Assembly (NCBI RefSeq): GCF_000227135.1
Contig: NC_018230.1
Coordinates: forward strand, 131,761-195,760
Origin: Leishmania donovani
Taxonomy: Eukaryota > Euglenozoa > Kinetoplastea > Trypanosomatida > Trypanosomatidae
DNA length: 64,000 nucleotides
Direction of reading: 5' to 3'
Under the pieces are notes generated by a model. That model made no database searches, was not told the origin of the DNA, and worked only from the letters and a program-made list of their open reading frames with translations. The position numbers and the translations under genes are program-made. Below are positions 19,612 to 30,571 of this stretch, one piece after another. Numbering within the stretch: position 1 is the first letter of the stretch; every line of letters begins with the position of its first letter.

Positions 19612-22600
19612 TATAGCCGTCTGCCTAGATATATATATACATCTATTGATATATCTAACCACCTATTTATATATATACACATCCATCTATCTATATCTAC
19701 ATATAGCTCTCTATTAGTGTGGTTTCCCTCTTTTTTTTTTCGGTTTTTTTTTTGATGGCTATTCTCTGCTCTCGTCGTCCTGTTTTTCGCTTTCGTTTCG
19801 TTGTTTTCCCTTGTCTCTTCAGGGTCTTCCTCAACCGCTTGCCGTTGTTGCCCCACACGCGTCGTCGTCGACGTCCTCATATTAGTTTGTGTGTGTGTGT
19901 GTGTGTGGCGACTCCGTGCCCAGTGAGAGCCGGACTGTGTCGGCATCATCAGACGTCTTTTTTTTTGCCGGCCGCGGACGCTTCGTTTCCTTTTCCCTTC
20001 GTTGGCGTGGAAGTTCGAGTGACGCACAACACAACGGACGCGACGCCTCCGACCGCATCACCCCCCCCCCGCCTTCTCCCTCCCCCTCATCACCTTTCCG
20101 TCTTCCTATATCCCTCTGTGTGTGTGTGTTGTTGGCCAAGCCCCTTCCCCCTCCACGCCTTTTTGTTTTCGTGCCCTTTCCGCTTCTTTTTGTTGTTGTT
20201 GTTGTTTGTGTGTGTGTTTGAGGGGCGAGAAGAGGAGGAGGAGGCCCTGTCTGGCTCTGGGTGTGGGTGCTGCATCGACCCACAGGCGCGCCTCTTCGTT
20301 GCCTCTCTCTTTTCGGTTGTTTCATTCTTGAATATTCACAGCTCGCGTCCTGCCTGCCTTCATATATATATATATATACCCGCGTCGAACGGAGAACGAA
20401 CCAACGCCCGACCGGGGAGCCGCACACACAACGTTTCTAAATAAAACGGTACATCAATAAAGCGGTGACTCACAGGCACACGTAGAGGCGCAGGCCAGCA
20501 AGCACCGCGCACCGGCGCGCGAGTGAACGCCGCAAGAGAAGCAAGGTGGAAAGTGGTTGAGAGAAAACGTGCATCGGGTCCAGCTTCCTCTGTTTGTTGC
20601 TGTTTTAGACACCTTTGTGGGCGGAAGCGATAGCAGGAAATCCCGCGAAGGATCCAGCAGATTACGTACACGCGCGCAGTCAGGCATTGCGCGAACTATT
20701 CGGTGTGTGGTCGCGTTGGACGTGCGCGTGAGTGTGCAGCAGGCCATACCCAAAGAGCTGAAAAAGGAAGTATCGTGGCGGCTGAGTCTGACGGACCAAG
20801 CGGCAAGGCATACAGCAGCAGCTCCACGACCGAAAGGGAAGAAGTCGCGGTGATCGCGTATTTATTTATTGATGTGCGTGTGTGTGTGTATGTGTGTCAC
20901 ACCCTGACAAATTAGCACAGACAGACAGACACACACACACACATCGTTGTCGTTGTTGTCTTGAGTGTTTTCTCTCTTATCTCTTCCTTCCCTGTGGTGG
21001 CGCACGCTTTCGTGTTACGCATAGAGACACACGTAAAGGCACGCACACACGCATCCTCCTCCTCCCCCCTTGATCGCCTCATAAACTCGTATTGACCTCC
21101 ACTCACCGATTCCTCGACGGTGCCTCTGTTGTTTTGGGGCTTCTCGTTGGGTTGTGTGTGTGCGCGCGGATCGGCTCGTCACGTGTTGTTTCATTTTACC
21201 TGTGTTTGTTTCTTCTGTGTGCGTGTCTGTGTTTTTCGAAGTGCGGAACTATCCGCACACGCATACGCACACGGCGTATATACGCATCCCCCACTCGCCT
21301 CTCTATCCTTTCATCGCTTACGAAGACAGCGTACATACAGTTAGAGAACGAGGACACCTCCCGTCGAAGTATTCTTTTCCTTCTATATATATATATAAGG
21401 TTGTGGATCGTGGTTTGTGTGGGCGTCTTGTTGTTGCGGTTGTTGATTTCGTTGCACTTGATCGAGTCGTGTTCGCGAGTACCTTCGTGCGTGTGTATGT
21501 TACGTCTTTGGTGAGTCTTGGCGCGCACACGCTCATCAATACCGACTCTTCCTTTTCTCTGTTTTTTTTTTCGCTATATTTTTCCCTTCCTTGTTTTCGA
21601 GGACGCATCGCCTCTCATCTCCGGCTGGCAACATAGAACTCATCTCGTGTGTGATTCGCTTTACACATACATTTGTGGCCTCCGTGTCTTCATCAAGTCT
21701 CGTGGTATAGTTGTGACGCTCTTGATCGCCTCGCTGTCAATCTCTCACTCACTCTCGCTCTCACCATCTCCTTCAGTGCCTGTATCTGTGTTGCGCGCCA
21801 CATTTTCTTGGTTTTGTCTTTCTGTGCTCTTGTACCTCACTGCACTCTCGTTGCCGTTGTGTGTGTGTGTGTGTGTGTTTCAATCCCTGTCGTGACGCCC
21901 CCTTGCAGTCTCGCCCACCCACTTTCCCTTGCTGGCAAGCGTACGCACACGCATACGCACATGCATATATACATATATACGTGCAGAAACAGTGTACACG
22001 CGCCCTTCCGCCTTTTCCCTTCTCCTGCATCACTTGGGGGCCCTCTGAATCTCTTGCCTTTGTCGCTTGCGTGCCGTTGTTGGTTTGGCTTTCCATCTCG
22101 CTTATCGCTGCCATCCACTACGTGACCTCTTCCCCCACCACCACCACCACCTCTCTCTCTCTCTTGGTTTCGATCGTGTCTCTTGTTGTTGCTGCTGGCG
22201 TTCGCTTAGCTGCGGCGCCGGCCTCTCCCCATCAACTCTCCCTTTCTCCCTCGCTCCTGTATCGCTGCCTACAGCGCTCCCCTCTCGTCTTCACTCATTT
22301 TTCTCTCTGTGTGATTGTGTTTTCGTGTGCGTGTCTTTGTGATTTCACGTTCTTTTTTGTTTCGTGTGTGTGTGTGTGTGTTCTTGGCTATCTGCCCCAC
22401 CACCCCCTCCTCCTCATAGAGTAACCCTCCCCTCCCGCGACGGCGATAAACGGCCAGAGCGGTTACCTGGCACTCTCCTCGACGCATCCAGCGAGCAGTT
22501 CTGAGCGCATTCTCGTTCCGCGTTTCGCACGCTTTTCGTTGCCGTTTTTTTTTTTGCGCAGTCGCATCAAAGGCATCTTCTCCGGGACTCACGTCCGTGT

Positions 22601-22649
22601 GGAGAAGCGGCGTGAGTGGGGCAGGCGACGTGATCGCTTATCCTCCTCC

Positions 22650-22683
<34 letters not shown>

Positions 22684-23184
22684 GCACGTCTTTAGCCCGA
22701 AGGCCCATAAACACCGGCAAGCCACCGCGCCACGTGTGTTAATCTTGCATACAGTACACGGCCTATTACCTATATATATATAGAGAGAGAGCTGTGGCGG
22801 CGCGTGTGTGGTGTCCGCGTGGTCTGTCTGTGTGTCTGTCTGTACGTGCTTGGCCTCCACAACAGCAGCAGTAGCAGCCAACGAAACCCCCCCCCAAAAA
22901 AAAAGAGCGAGGAGAGCTGAGGGGACCGCGCGCTCGGTGCCGTCTCCTCCCCCCGCCACCACCACCTTCCCTTCCCTACATATATATATAAGCATTTCAG
23001 TGTACCTTTACTTGTCTACCTGTGTGGTTCGTGAAGAATCGGGAGGTGTTCGTGCGCGTGTTCGTTTGGTTAGTATTATTATTTTCCATCTCGGTCTCTT
23101 CACTGTCAGTGCCTGAAAGCGGGCGTGTCCGTCGGCACGTCCTGCCCTCGCCCTCTTTCCCTCCTCCCTCCCTTCTCTTGCTGT

Positions 23185-23222
<38 letters not shown>

Positions 23223-23496
23223 GGGATTCCTTGTTTTTTTTTTTTTGTGTGTGTGTGTTGCACAGCTTCATTTTTTCCGTCTCGCTTGACCCCTCTCTCG
23301 GTCTCTCTCTCTAGCTCTCGCTATCCTCTTACCCGTGTGCTGCTACTCCTTTTCCGTTTTCGCTGCGTGAGGGTGGGGTGGGGTGGGCTGCCGCTGTTGT
23401 TGGCGGCGAGTCGGCCTTCTCCGCGCCGCTCGGCGCTTGCTTCATCAAAGCCTTCTCCGTCATCCTCCTTCGTCCTTGTTTTCCGTTGGTGCTGGC

Positions 23497-23498
23497 AG
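23497..23498 (+). promoter_or_regulatory. Probable trans-splice acceptor (AG) for the gene at 23515
   Basis: A long pyrimidine tract (about 23450-23490, CTTCTCCGTCATCCTCCTTCG and on) runs into GGTGCTGGCAG. The first ATG afterwards is at 23515, so the leader would be only about 16 nt. This site decides the start: the longer open frame to 23383 begins with GTG and lies upstream of the acceptor. Confidence 0.6.
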
Positions 23499-23514
23499 TG
23501 GTGAAGGACGACGT

Positions 23515-26500
23515 ATGTTGGGTCGCTCCGCGCACGAAACGATGCGGGCACCGGCGCTAGCCTCCTGGCAGCCGCAGGAGCCGCGTGGAACGGATTCGGC
23601 CCTGTCGTTGTCACCGCAGCAGCGTCCATCGCTGTCGCTGAGGTCGCCGCCGAGTACGCCGCAACAGCGCGACGGTGGACGCCATCCGTATCCACACCAC
23701 CATCGTCATCAGTATCAGCAGCGCGCGAATCAGCAGCAGCAGCGCACGCCTCGCGCTGGCGCGGCCGCCCCTCCACCGTACTCGGATCGCAGTGATGCTG
23801 CGTCTGCCGGCGAGTTGGTGTCACCGCTCATGCGCTCACCGAGGATGACCTCGCCGCTTCAGTATCAGCAGCAGCATCACAGGCGATATCGCTCCTCTCT
23901 GCCGGCACCGCCGCCGCTGCGCAGCCTGACGCTCTCGTCAGACCGCGTATCTCTGCGACTCGCACGCGCACATGCGCCGCACCACCAGCAGCGTACCCAT
24001 CACGTTGACCAGAGCGGTCGCCCCGCCACGCGTCACGCTCCCCCGCTGTCGATCGCCGCCTTGGAAGAGCACGACTCAGCGAGTGCCACGGCCCGGCAAG
24101 GGTCTCGCGCTCATAATCGGCGACACACACGCGGTCGCAGCAACGTGCAACTGCACCTCTCAGCGCCGGTGCTGAGCAACAACCAAGCGGAAGACAAGGC
24201 GCACCTGTCCACGCCGGTGGATCAGCGCATCCCGGCCATGGTGCCACCGTCGTATGATGTGTACAACCTCGACATGCCTGGCGCTGGTATGCGTGAAGCA
24301 GCAGCAGGAGCGACGCGTGGTGCCTACGCGTCGTCATCGCTCACCTCACAGGCGTACCAGCTCAAAACTGCGCAGCCGCAGCTCCTGCACACGCTGAAGC
24401 TGGTGGACGGTGTGTGGCGAGTCGTCGTACCTCCGCAGCAGCAGCCACCGACATCCGGGCCACAACTGCAGCGTGGCACGGCCGCCCATCAGCGCCATGG
24501 CAACCCCGCATGCCACTCGCCCAGGAATCACAGCTGCGACTGGTGCGGTGGTTTGGACAACAGCGAGGCGGCATCGGCCACGGAGGCCGCCTCGCCGACA
24601 AGGTGTCACGGCGCCAAGAGCCCAACATACAGGATTCCGACAGCGACCACCTTCACCGCCGCCGGCACGCCGTGCGGCCTGTCTATGTCGGCGTGCGGTG
24701 GTGACTGGAGGTCGCCGTGCCTCGCGGCGGCGAATATGTGGTGTCACCAGCAGCACTATCCGCTGCAGTGCCACGCTCGCACCACGCCTGCGTCCGTCGC
24801 AATGCGCAGCAGCAGTGTCGGCCTGTCCGACGGCGTTGACACGGCTCTTTCTCCCGCCTCCACCCCTGCGCGTGCGCCGCGGACGCCACGGCGACAGCAG
24901 CAGCAACCTCACCTACCGCACGGTCGGTATGGCGCTCACCACCACTGCGGCGTCCACTCGCCGTCGGCCCCTTCCTTCGCTTCCGAAGAGGCGTACGCCA
25001 CGTGCAGGCAGTGCAACACGCCACACGAGGCCGATCTGGCAGCCGGCACGCCGTCGTCGGCGGTTCCCCGCGCCGCTGCCTCGGTGGCCGGGCGGGGCTA
25101 CCAGCAAGCGCTGATGACACCAACAATCGTGATTGCCAGGGCGACACCGGCGACCGCCCGCGACGCGCTCACCGCCACCACGGTGACAGACGCTCGATGG
25201 GGCTTTACCAACTCTGCCGCCGCCTCCACATCCGTCGGGTCAACGCTGCAGCACGACAACGCGCGCACGACGCTGCCATCAATCGCCTCTGTCTCTGCTG
25301 CTACGGCCACAGCCGATGGAGGCCGCGGCGGCGCAGTGGCGGTCCATGACGACGACGACGACGGCGCGGCACTGCTGTACGCCTCCTCCTCGGCCTACCT
25401 GCGTTATCAACGTAATGCAGACTTTCTCTACGCCGTCGACGACGCCGACGAGTGCGAGGCCGCCGCGGCGCCGACGGCCAGAGGTGCCACAGCGTTGGGC
25501 AATGCGCTCATGCTCGCAGCCACGCAAGCCACCGCGGCCATGGACTCGCCAGTTACGGTGTCCTCCCGCTCGGCCTCCTCCTCCCCAGCGCCGTCTTCTG
25601 TGTACTACAGTCCGCAGCAGTTTCGCGTCGGCGACCTGCAGCAGAGCGCACCGGCGACAGCAACGACGACGCCGGCGCTTCGCATGCGTCAGCCACACAA
25701 CTGGGCGCTATACGGCCAACGTGGCACACACACGGTTTCGCAACCTTCTCACGCTGGCAGCGGCAGCATTCTCCACAGCTGCACAGCCGTGACCCCGCTG
25801 CGGTGCTCGTGCCGCGACGCGGCTGGGTGGGCCGGCCCCAACGTTCTGACGACCCCACGAAGCGCCTGCTGCGGTGCCCCCAGCGCAGGAGAGGGATGGC
25901 GGTCCCCGATGCAGTGGAACCCGCGCCAGGCTCGTGACGACCTCGAGATGGAGGCCGTGAAGCACGTCGCGCAGTTTGCCTTGGCACAGGTGGCCGCCAC
26001 AGCAGCAGCAGCGGCACCGTCAACCGGCTTGTCTTCGGTCTCGTTCTCTCCCTCGTACGCCACGGTATCTTGGAACACTGTGGCGCAGGAGGCGGCGGTT
26101 GCCGTTTCGCCGTCGCACGCGCGGGATGGGAGCCGAGCGGAAGAGACGCGCGATGACTCAGTGAGTCAGGACACCGTCGCCCTTGACGGAGAGGAGGCGG
26201 CGGCGGAGTGGCTGGAGTTGCTTCTACACTATCGTGACCGAGAAAACGAAAGTGGACGCATTCGCCGCGCTCTCGTTGATGCCTCAGCGGCCGCGCAGGC
26301 ACCACCAACAGAGGCCGGGGGTAGCAGCAACCCCAGCGCTGCCGCGGCTGCCGTGACGACGGCAACGACGATCTCGTGGTGGGCCACCTCGTCCCTTATG
26401 CGTGAAGGGTTTCCGTCTCGCGATGATGGAAGTGCGCTACAGCAGCAGCAGCAACAGGGGCGGCAGCGGCATCACGCTGGAACTCTGCCCGCTGTATCTT

Positions 26501-26688
26501 TTCCATCGATGGCAACAACAACAGGAGCAGCGTTGGCGCCACCACCGGCGCAGCTGTGTACCGCCATGAGTGCACACAGGGCAGCTCGCACAATATCGCG
26601 GTGTGTGCGCCATAACGTGTGGCGCATGCGCGAGAACGAGCGCCAGCGCCTCTCTGCCTCCGTCGCCGCACGCGTCGCAGCGCGGTAA
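23515..26688 (+). CDS. Hypothetical, mostly disordered Gln/Ala/Ser-rich protein (1057 aa)
   Basis: I recognise no family. From MLGRSAHETMRAP the protein is rich in Gln, His, Pro, Ser and Ala, with several short QQ runs. Cys-containing patches occur (CDWCGGLD, CRQCNTPHEA, LRCSCRDAAGW), which are not spaced as a clear zinc finger. Better-ordered segments are a helix near EMEAVKHVAQFALAQVAAT, an acidic helix AEWLELLLHYRDRENESGRIRRALVDA, and a basic C-terminal helix ending RMRENERQRLSASVAARVAAR. There is no signal peptide or membrane span. The start is the first ATG after the pyrimidine-tract acceptor. Consistent GC-rich third positions over 1 kb of frame argue that it is real. Confidence 0.82.
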   Translation: MLGRSAHETMRAPALASWQPQEPRGTDSALSLSPQQRPSLSLRSPPSTPQQRDGGRHPYPHHHRHQYQQRANQQQQRTPRAGAAAPPPYSDRSDAASAGELVSPLMRSPRMTSPLQYQQQHHRRYRSSLPAPPPLRSLTLSSDRVSLRLARAHAPHHQQRTHHVDQSGRPATRHAPPLSIAALEEHDSASATARQGSRAHNRRHTRGRSNVQLHLSAPVLSNNQAEDKAHLSTPVDQRIPAMVPPSYDVYNLDMPGAGMREAAAGATRGAYASSSLTSQAYQLKTAQPQLLHTLKLVDGVWRVVVPPQQQPPTSGPQLQRGTAAHQRHGNPACHSPRNHSCDWCGGLDNSEAASATEAASPTRCHGAKSPTYRIPTATTFTAAGTPCGLSMSACGGDWRSPCLAAANMWCHQQHYPLQCHARTTPASVAMRSSSVGLSDGVDTALSPASTPARAPRTPRRQQQQPHLPHGRYGAHHHCGVHSPSAPSFASEEAYATCRQCNTPHEADLAAGTPSSAVPRAAASVAGRGYQQALMTPTIVIARATPATARDALTATTVTDARWGFTNSAAASTSVGSTLQHDNARTTLPSIASVSAATATADGGRGGAVAVHDDDDDGAALLYASSSAYLRYQRNADFLYAVDDADECEAAAAPTARGATALGNALMLAATQATAAMDSPVTVSSRSASSSPAPSSVYYSPQQFRVGDLQQSAPATATTTPALRMRQPHNWALYGQRGTHTVSQPSHAGSGSILHSCTAVTPLRCSCRDAAGWAGPNVLTTPRSACCGAPSAGEGWRSPMQWNPRQARDDLEMEAVKHVAQFALAQVAATAAAAAPSTGLSSVSFSPSYATVSWNTVAQEAAVAVSPSHARDGSRAEETRDDSVSQDTVALDGEEAAAEWLELLLHYRDRENESGRIRRALVDASAAAQAPPTEAGGSSNPSAAAAAVTTATTISWWATSSLMREGFPSRDDGSALQQQQQQGRQRHHAGTLPAVSFPSMATTTGAALAPPPAQLCTAMSAHRAARTISRCVRHNVWRMRENERQRLSASVAARVAAR

Positions 26689-28741
26689 AGAAAGCCCGCT
26701 TATCCTTTGTGTGCGCGTCAACACCGCGTTCCCTCCTCCCTGCGCACGTCTCACGTGCATATCAACCAGGGGGAGAGCGCAATGAATGTGTCGAGGCCGA
26801 GGGGGAGGACCGTTGCCGGCAAGGCGCAGCACACCTACCGTCCATCACCGCTTCGAGATGCGTCAAGGCTAGACAGAACTTACAACCAAAAAAAATTGAA
26901 AGCGCACAACGACCAGTCGCATCATATCTGCGTTCGTGCCGCGCGCAAGTACGTCGCTTGCTCTCTCTCTCTATATATATATATATATCTGCGTGCAAAT
27001 TTCTGTGAGTCGAAGGGTGGTGCAGGTATCGTGGCAAGCGGTCTCGCATCGCCAGAGCTGCCCCTACGCCATGTTTTCGATGTGTATTTTTTTTTCTGTT
27101 CCATGGGAAAGTCCCTCTGTGTGTACTGAAAGCTTATGTGCAGACGAACTGCCTCTCTTGTGTCTGTCTGTCTGCATGTTTGTGTGTGTGTGTCGTCTTC
27201 GTCGTCGCCGTCGTATCTCTTCAGGTTGACCGTTGTTGTTGTTGCCCAGTATTATTAGTATTCTTATGCGCCTTGTTGCCCCTCAATCACCATCCCCATC
27301 ACGCACCCACGCCCACTTGCGCCCTCTTCTTCTCCTCTGCCATAGAAATCCTCTGCTTGTGTGTGTGTGTGTGCGTGTGCGCTTCTCTCGCTTCGCCACT
27401 TGTCATTCCTGCGCACCCCCGATGCAGGCCTGGCGCGCGTGGCCTTGGCACCCCCATCCCCCTTCGCCGTCCTCCGCGGCGTCTCCTCATTTTTGCATGC
27501 GTGTCGGCGTGTGCACGTATTTCTTTCATTGTTTCGCTCATTGGTGGAGGTGGATGGTTGGCGGCGGTGTCAGGGAAGGGGAGGGCGGAGGGGACCGCCC
27601 CACCACCCAACACCGCTGCGCCATGAGCAGCAAGAAGGGGGGCCTTCAGTGGTGAGTGGCCTCTGTCTGTCTGTGTCGTCCTCCGTCCGCGTGCCTTCAG
27701 TGTTAGAGCCGCAGTGGCAGAGACACGAACCAATTCACAATACTAAACGCAAAAAGAAAACGAAAAAAAGAGCACACACATTTTTTTGGGGGGTGGTTGA
27801 AACAGCAGGCACGCGCACAAGCATGCGCGCACGCTTTCGAATCCAGGCACCGACGCTCCGCCATTACCTGCTTGTGCTCCTCCTCTCCTTCACGCTCGTC
27901 CTACGCTGGTTCGGTGTGCCGCTGCCACTTTTTCATTTTCCGTTTTGTTTTCTACTGATTTCCGTCTCGCTTTCAACGCGCGCGGGCGTGCAGCCACTTG
28001 GCGGGACTGTCTCGCCTTCCACCGGCTCCTTTGATTTTTCTTTGCGTGCGTGCGTGTGTGTGTGTGTATTGCGCGCGCACGCACGGTGAGGGGCCACCCG
28101 TATCTGGTGTTACCACCACCCCCTCCTCTCACCGAAGGAAGGAGGAGGGGGTTGAGCGGGGCATTGTATGAAGCACGACAAGGCTGAAGAAAGTAGCTAA
28201 CAACAATCGGAAGCGCGCCCGCATGCGGCGATGTGTGTGTGTGTGTGTGTGTGTGTGTGTCGCACTTGAAGAATGACGCTTCCGTGTCTTACCTCCTTGG
28301 CAACAGCGGCGAAGTGCTTTCCTACTCCCTCTCCATCTCTGTGTATGCGCGCGTCTTTAGGCTTGTGTATGCCGCCCTCTCTATCTCCCGGTGATCACCT
28401 CGACACTCGGCTGTCGCCCCACCCCACCCCAACCCTCTTTCTGCGTGCATCCCCCCTCCCCCAACCTCATCGTCACTGTGAACTCCACGCGCGAGTGCTT
28501 GCACCGATACTTTTAATACGACAAGAGGTGTTCGCGCACCGCAGTGGATACAGGTATGCCAGTTGCGTATTGCCAGCCTCATGTTTATCATGACGGTGGT
28601 CTTCGTAAAGCGCCCGTCAGGCAGACAACGCGCTCCTCCACCCCCCTCCCCCTAAAAAAAAAGTGAGAACAGCGAAGATCAGCGCTGCTTTCGCGTGCGC
28701 GCACACACACACATACACAGACTGTCCGATGAAATCGAGAC
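26689..28741. other. Intergenic region (2 kb), no gene seen
   Basis: Holds CT-rich and (TG)n sequence, including (AT)n at about 26973-26988, (TG) runs near 27360 and 28232-28260, and an 11-bp stem at 28118-28152 (ACCCCCTCCTC paired with GAGGAGGGGGT). Short frames here lack coding character. Confidence 0.6.
28118..28152 (+). repeat. 11-bp inverted repeat / hairpin
   Basis: ACCCCCTCCTC (28118-28128) is the exact reverse complement of GAGGAGGGGGT (28142-28152), with a 13-nt loop. It lies downstream of the 1057-aa gene, in probable UTR. Confidence 0.4.
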
Positions 28742-30571
28742 ATGCATAGCTACGCAAGAGGACTCGTTGAAACCTCCACGGAACACCCCAAGCGCATCCC
28801 TGTCCCCTTTTTTGGCGTTGACAGCGCCGTGGCGCTAGACGCCGTCGCCTCAGCGGCGGTGGCCACGGCGTCGTTGGCGTCGCGCCTTCGTCGACTCCAC
28901 TGGAATGAGGTGATAAGCCTCGTCCTCGACAGCGATCCCTACTATCACTGCAAGGAGGAAGCGGCTGTTGTGGCGGAGACCAACGATGCGGCGTCGTTGC
29001 CTTCGCCGCCGCAGTAGCAGCAGCATCCACCTCGTGGTTTACGCCTGTGCGGCAGAGCCTGCCCCGTTACGTGTTGTCTTCGAGCAAGACTCGCCTGCTA
29101 GTGCACGCCGGGGCGCTGAGCTACTTCGCCTACATCGCCACCAACCCGCCCCGCCATGTGCCGTGCTACGTGACCGTTGAGGGTGCCACCGGCTCCCCAT
29201 CGCAGCAGGGGGCTTCTGCCGCGACTTCAACGATGACCTGCTTCGTCTACGAGAGCGCCGAGGGCATGCAGCTTTTCATGCATGACGAGATGCCGCGCTG
29301 GAACGCTCTCGCCCACGCGGCGGTGGGCACAACGCTGCTGTCACTCGTCATCGCGCAAGCGGAGTCGGTTTGGTGCATACGCTTCTCCCGCCGCCGCCAT
29401 CGCAGCAACCAGCGCAGCGACACGCCAACAGCCAAGAGGCGAGGAGTGGAGCTAGCTGGCAAGCACAGCCGCCGCCGACGGCCGAGCCAGAGCGTACTGC
29501 TGCCGAGCACGGCCGACACCAGGCGCGGCGTCATGCCCTACTCGCCTTTGCTGCCATCACGTGCGTCGGCTGCATGGTCGCCAGCAGCGTGTCGCTGCGA
29601 TCGCACAGCGTGTTCTCCTCCCGTGTGGCGAGCAGGCGCGCCGGTGTGCCAAACTTCGCGTCTGCCATGTCTGTCTTTGCAGCTCCGTGGGACGGGCTGG
29701 CGCCGGCAACCGGCATTTCCGGCACGCAGGCGGCGTGTGTCGCGCACGCGATGGTTGGAGGGCTACTCTTCAAGGCCGTCCTCGCTGTCCTGCTCGAGCG
29801 CGTGCTTTTGGCAGCATCTGCCAGAGCCTCGCCGGGGTCAAGGTAGTGCTGCCGCCGCCGCGGTGGTTGAACGCGAAGGAGTCCTTTAGCGACGCCCGCG
29901 TGCCCGTCACGCGGCACGTCGAGGCGGAGCTGGAGACCATGTACTACCGCAGCGTGGCGGCCACCGCGATCTTGCTTGACAGCTGGGGTGCGGTGGACAT
30001 TGGTCGCGCTGTGCGGCTAGCGAACGCGTGGTTGGCGGCGACGGACGGCGGCGCTGAAGAAGGGCAGAAGACGCGGCACCCGCACTTGGAAGGGATCGCC
30101 GCGCTGTGGGCGTTTCCGTCGCCTCCGATGGCAAGGATCTGTGTCGAAGGGGGGCGGGCGGGCGGGCGCCCGGCCATTTTTGTGTGCTTGCTTCTCCAGT
30201 TTGGCTGCAAGACGAAGCCTGCGGTGAGGCATGAAGGCGGAACACGAAGGGACGGTGGGTGCCCGCCAATGTCGCGCGCGTCCTCTCTTTTATGGTACCC
30301 TGATGATCCCTGTACTACGCCCGCCCCTCTCGGTGGCACAAGGGAGGGGAGCGGAGGGAGGCAGCGAGTAGGAAGGGGAGGGAGCCCTCATCATCGCATC
30401 ACATGTATTCCTTCGGCGCCCCCTCGTTCTTCTTCGCACGGCGTATGTGTCTTGGAGAGATGGACGGCGTCTGCAGCGCACGTCTGTTCCGTCGGCTCAT
30501 GTCCGCAGTTCTGCTCGTTTGACTTTTACGCGACAGACCCCCGCAGCTCTCCTCTCCCGCCTACTGCTTGA
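28742..30571 (+). pseudogene. Frame-disrupted gene for a multi-pass membrane protein (unrecognised family)
   Basis: Four overlapping coding-like segments follow one another on the + strand in changing frames: 28742-29017 (MHSYARGLVETS...), about 28985-29460 (VVAFAAAVAAASTSWF... through LVHAGALSYFAYIA and ALAHAAVGTTLLSLVIAQ), about 29480-29815 (ALLAFAAITCVGCMVAS..., GGLLFKAVLAVLLERVL) and about 29810-30130 (GSICQSLAGVKVVL...). Each step moves the frame by -1, as expected for a one-base deletion. At the last junction one extra T in the TTTT run (about 29815-29818) would join the segments smoothly. Together they look like a protein of about 450-600 aa with at least four hydrophobic helices. Coding character fades after about 30130, although the last frame stays open to 30571. 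It may be a true pseudogene, or intact with sequencing errors. Confidence 0.6.

Larger units (their letters stand above)
17248..23514. other. Unusually long gene-free region (6.3 kb)
   Basis: No frame here has coding character; the longest are repeats read as protein. Contents: CT-rich tracts throughout; an AT-rich island at about 19565-19720 with a 40-bp palindrome; (AT)n runs near 20361, 21385 and 22770; (TG)n runs at about 19886-19906, 21861-21878, 22653-22680 and 23188-23218; and an island of mixed composition at about 20440-20860 without an ATG-started gene. The final 50 bases hold a strong splice acceptor for the next gene. It may consist of a very long 3' UTR plus a 5' UTR, or hide non-coding RNA genes I cannot recognise. 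Confidence 0.65.

Noticed and set aside
20557..20853. 98-codon frame in the long spacer
   Set aside because: Starts with TTG, contains no Met codon and matches nothing I know; kept only as part of a compositional island.
23383..23514. Upstream extension of the 1057-aa protein
   Set aside because: Begins with GTG and precedes the acceptor at 23497-23498.
27361..28089. 242-codon frame in the 26.7-28.7 kb spacer
   Set aside because: Low-complexity translation of CT and TG repeats, with no ATG context or coding bias.
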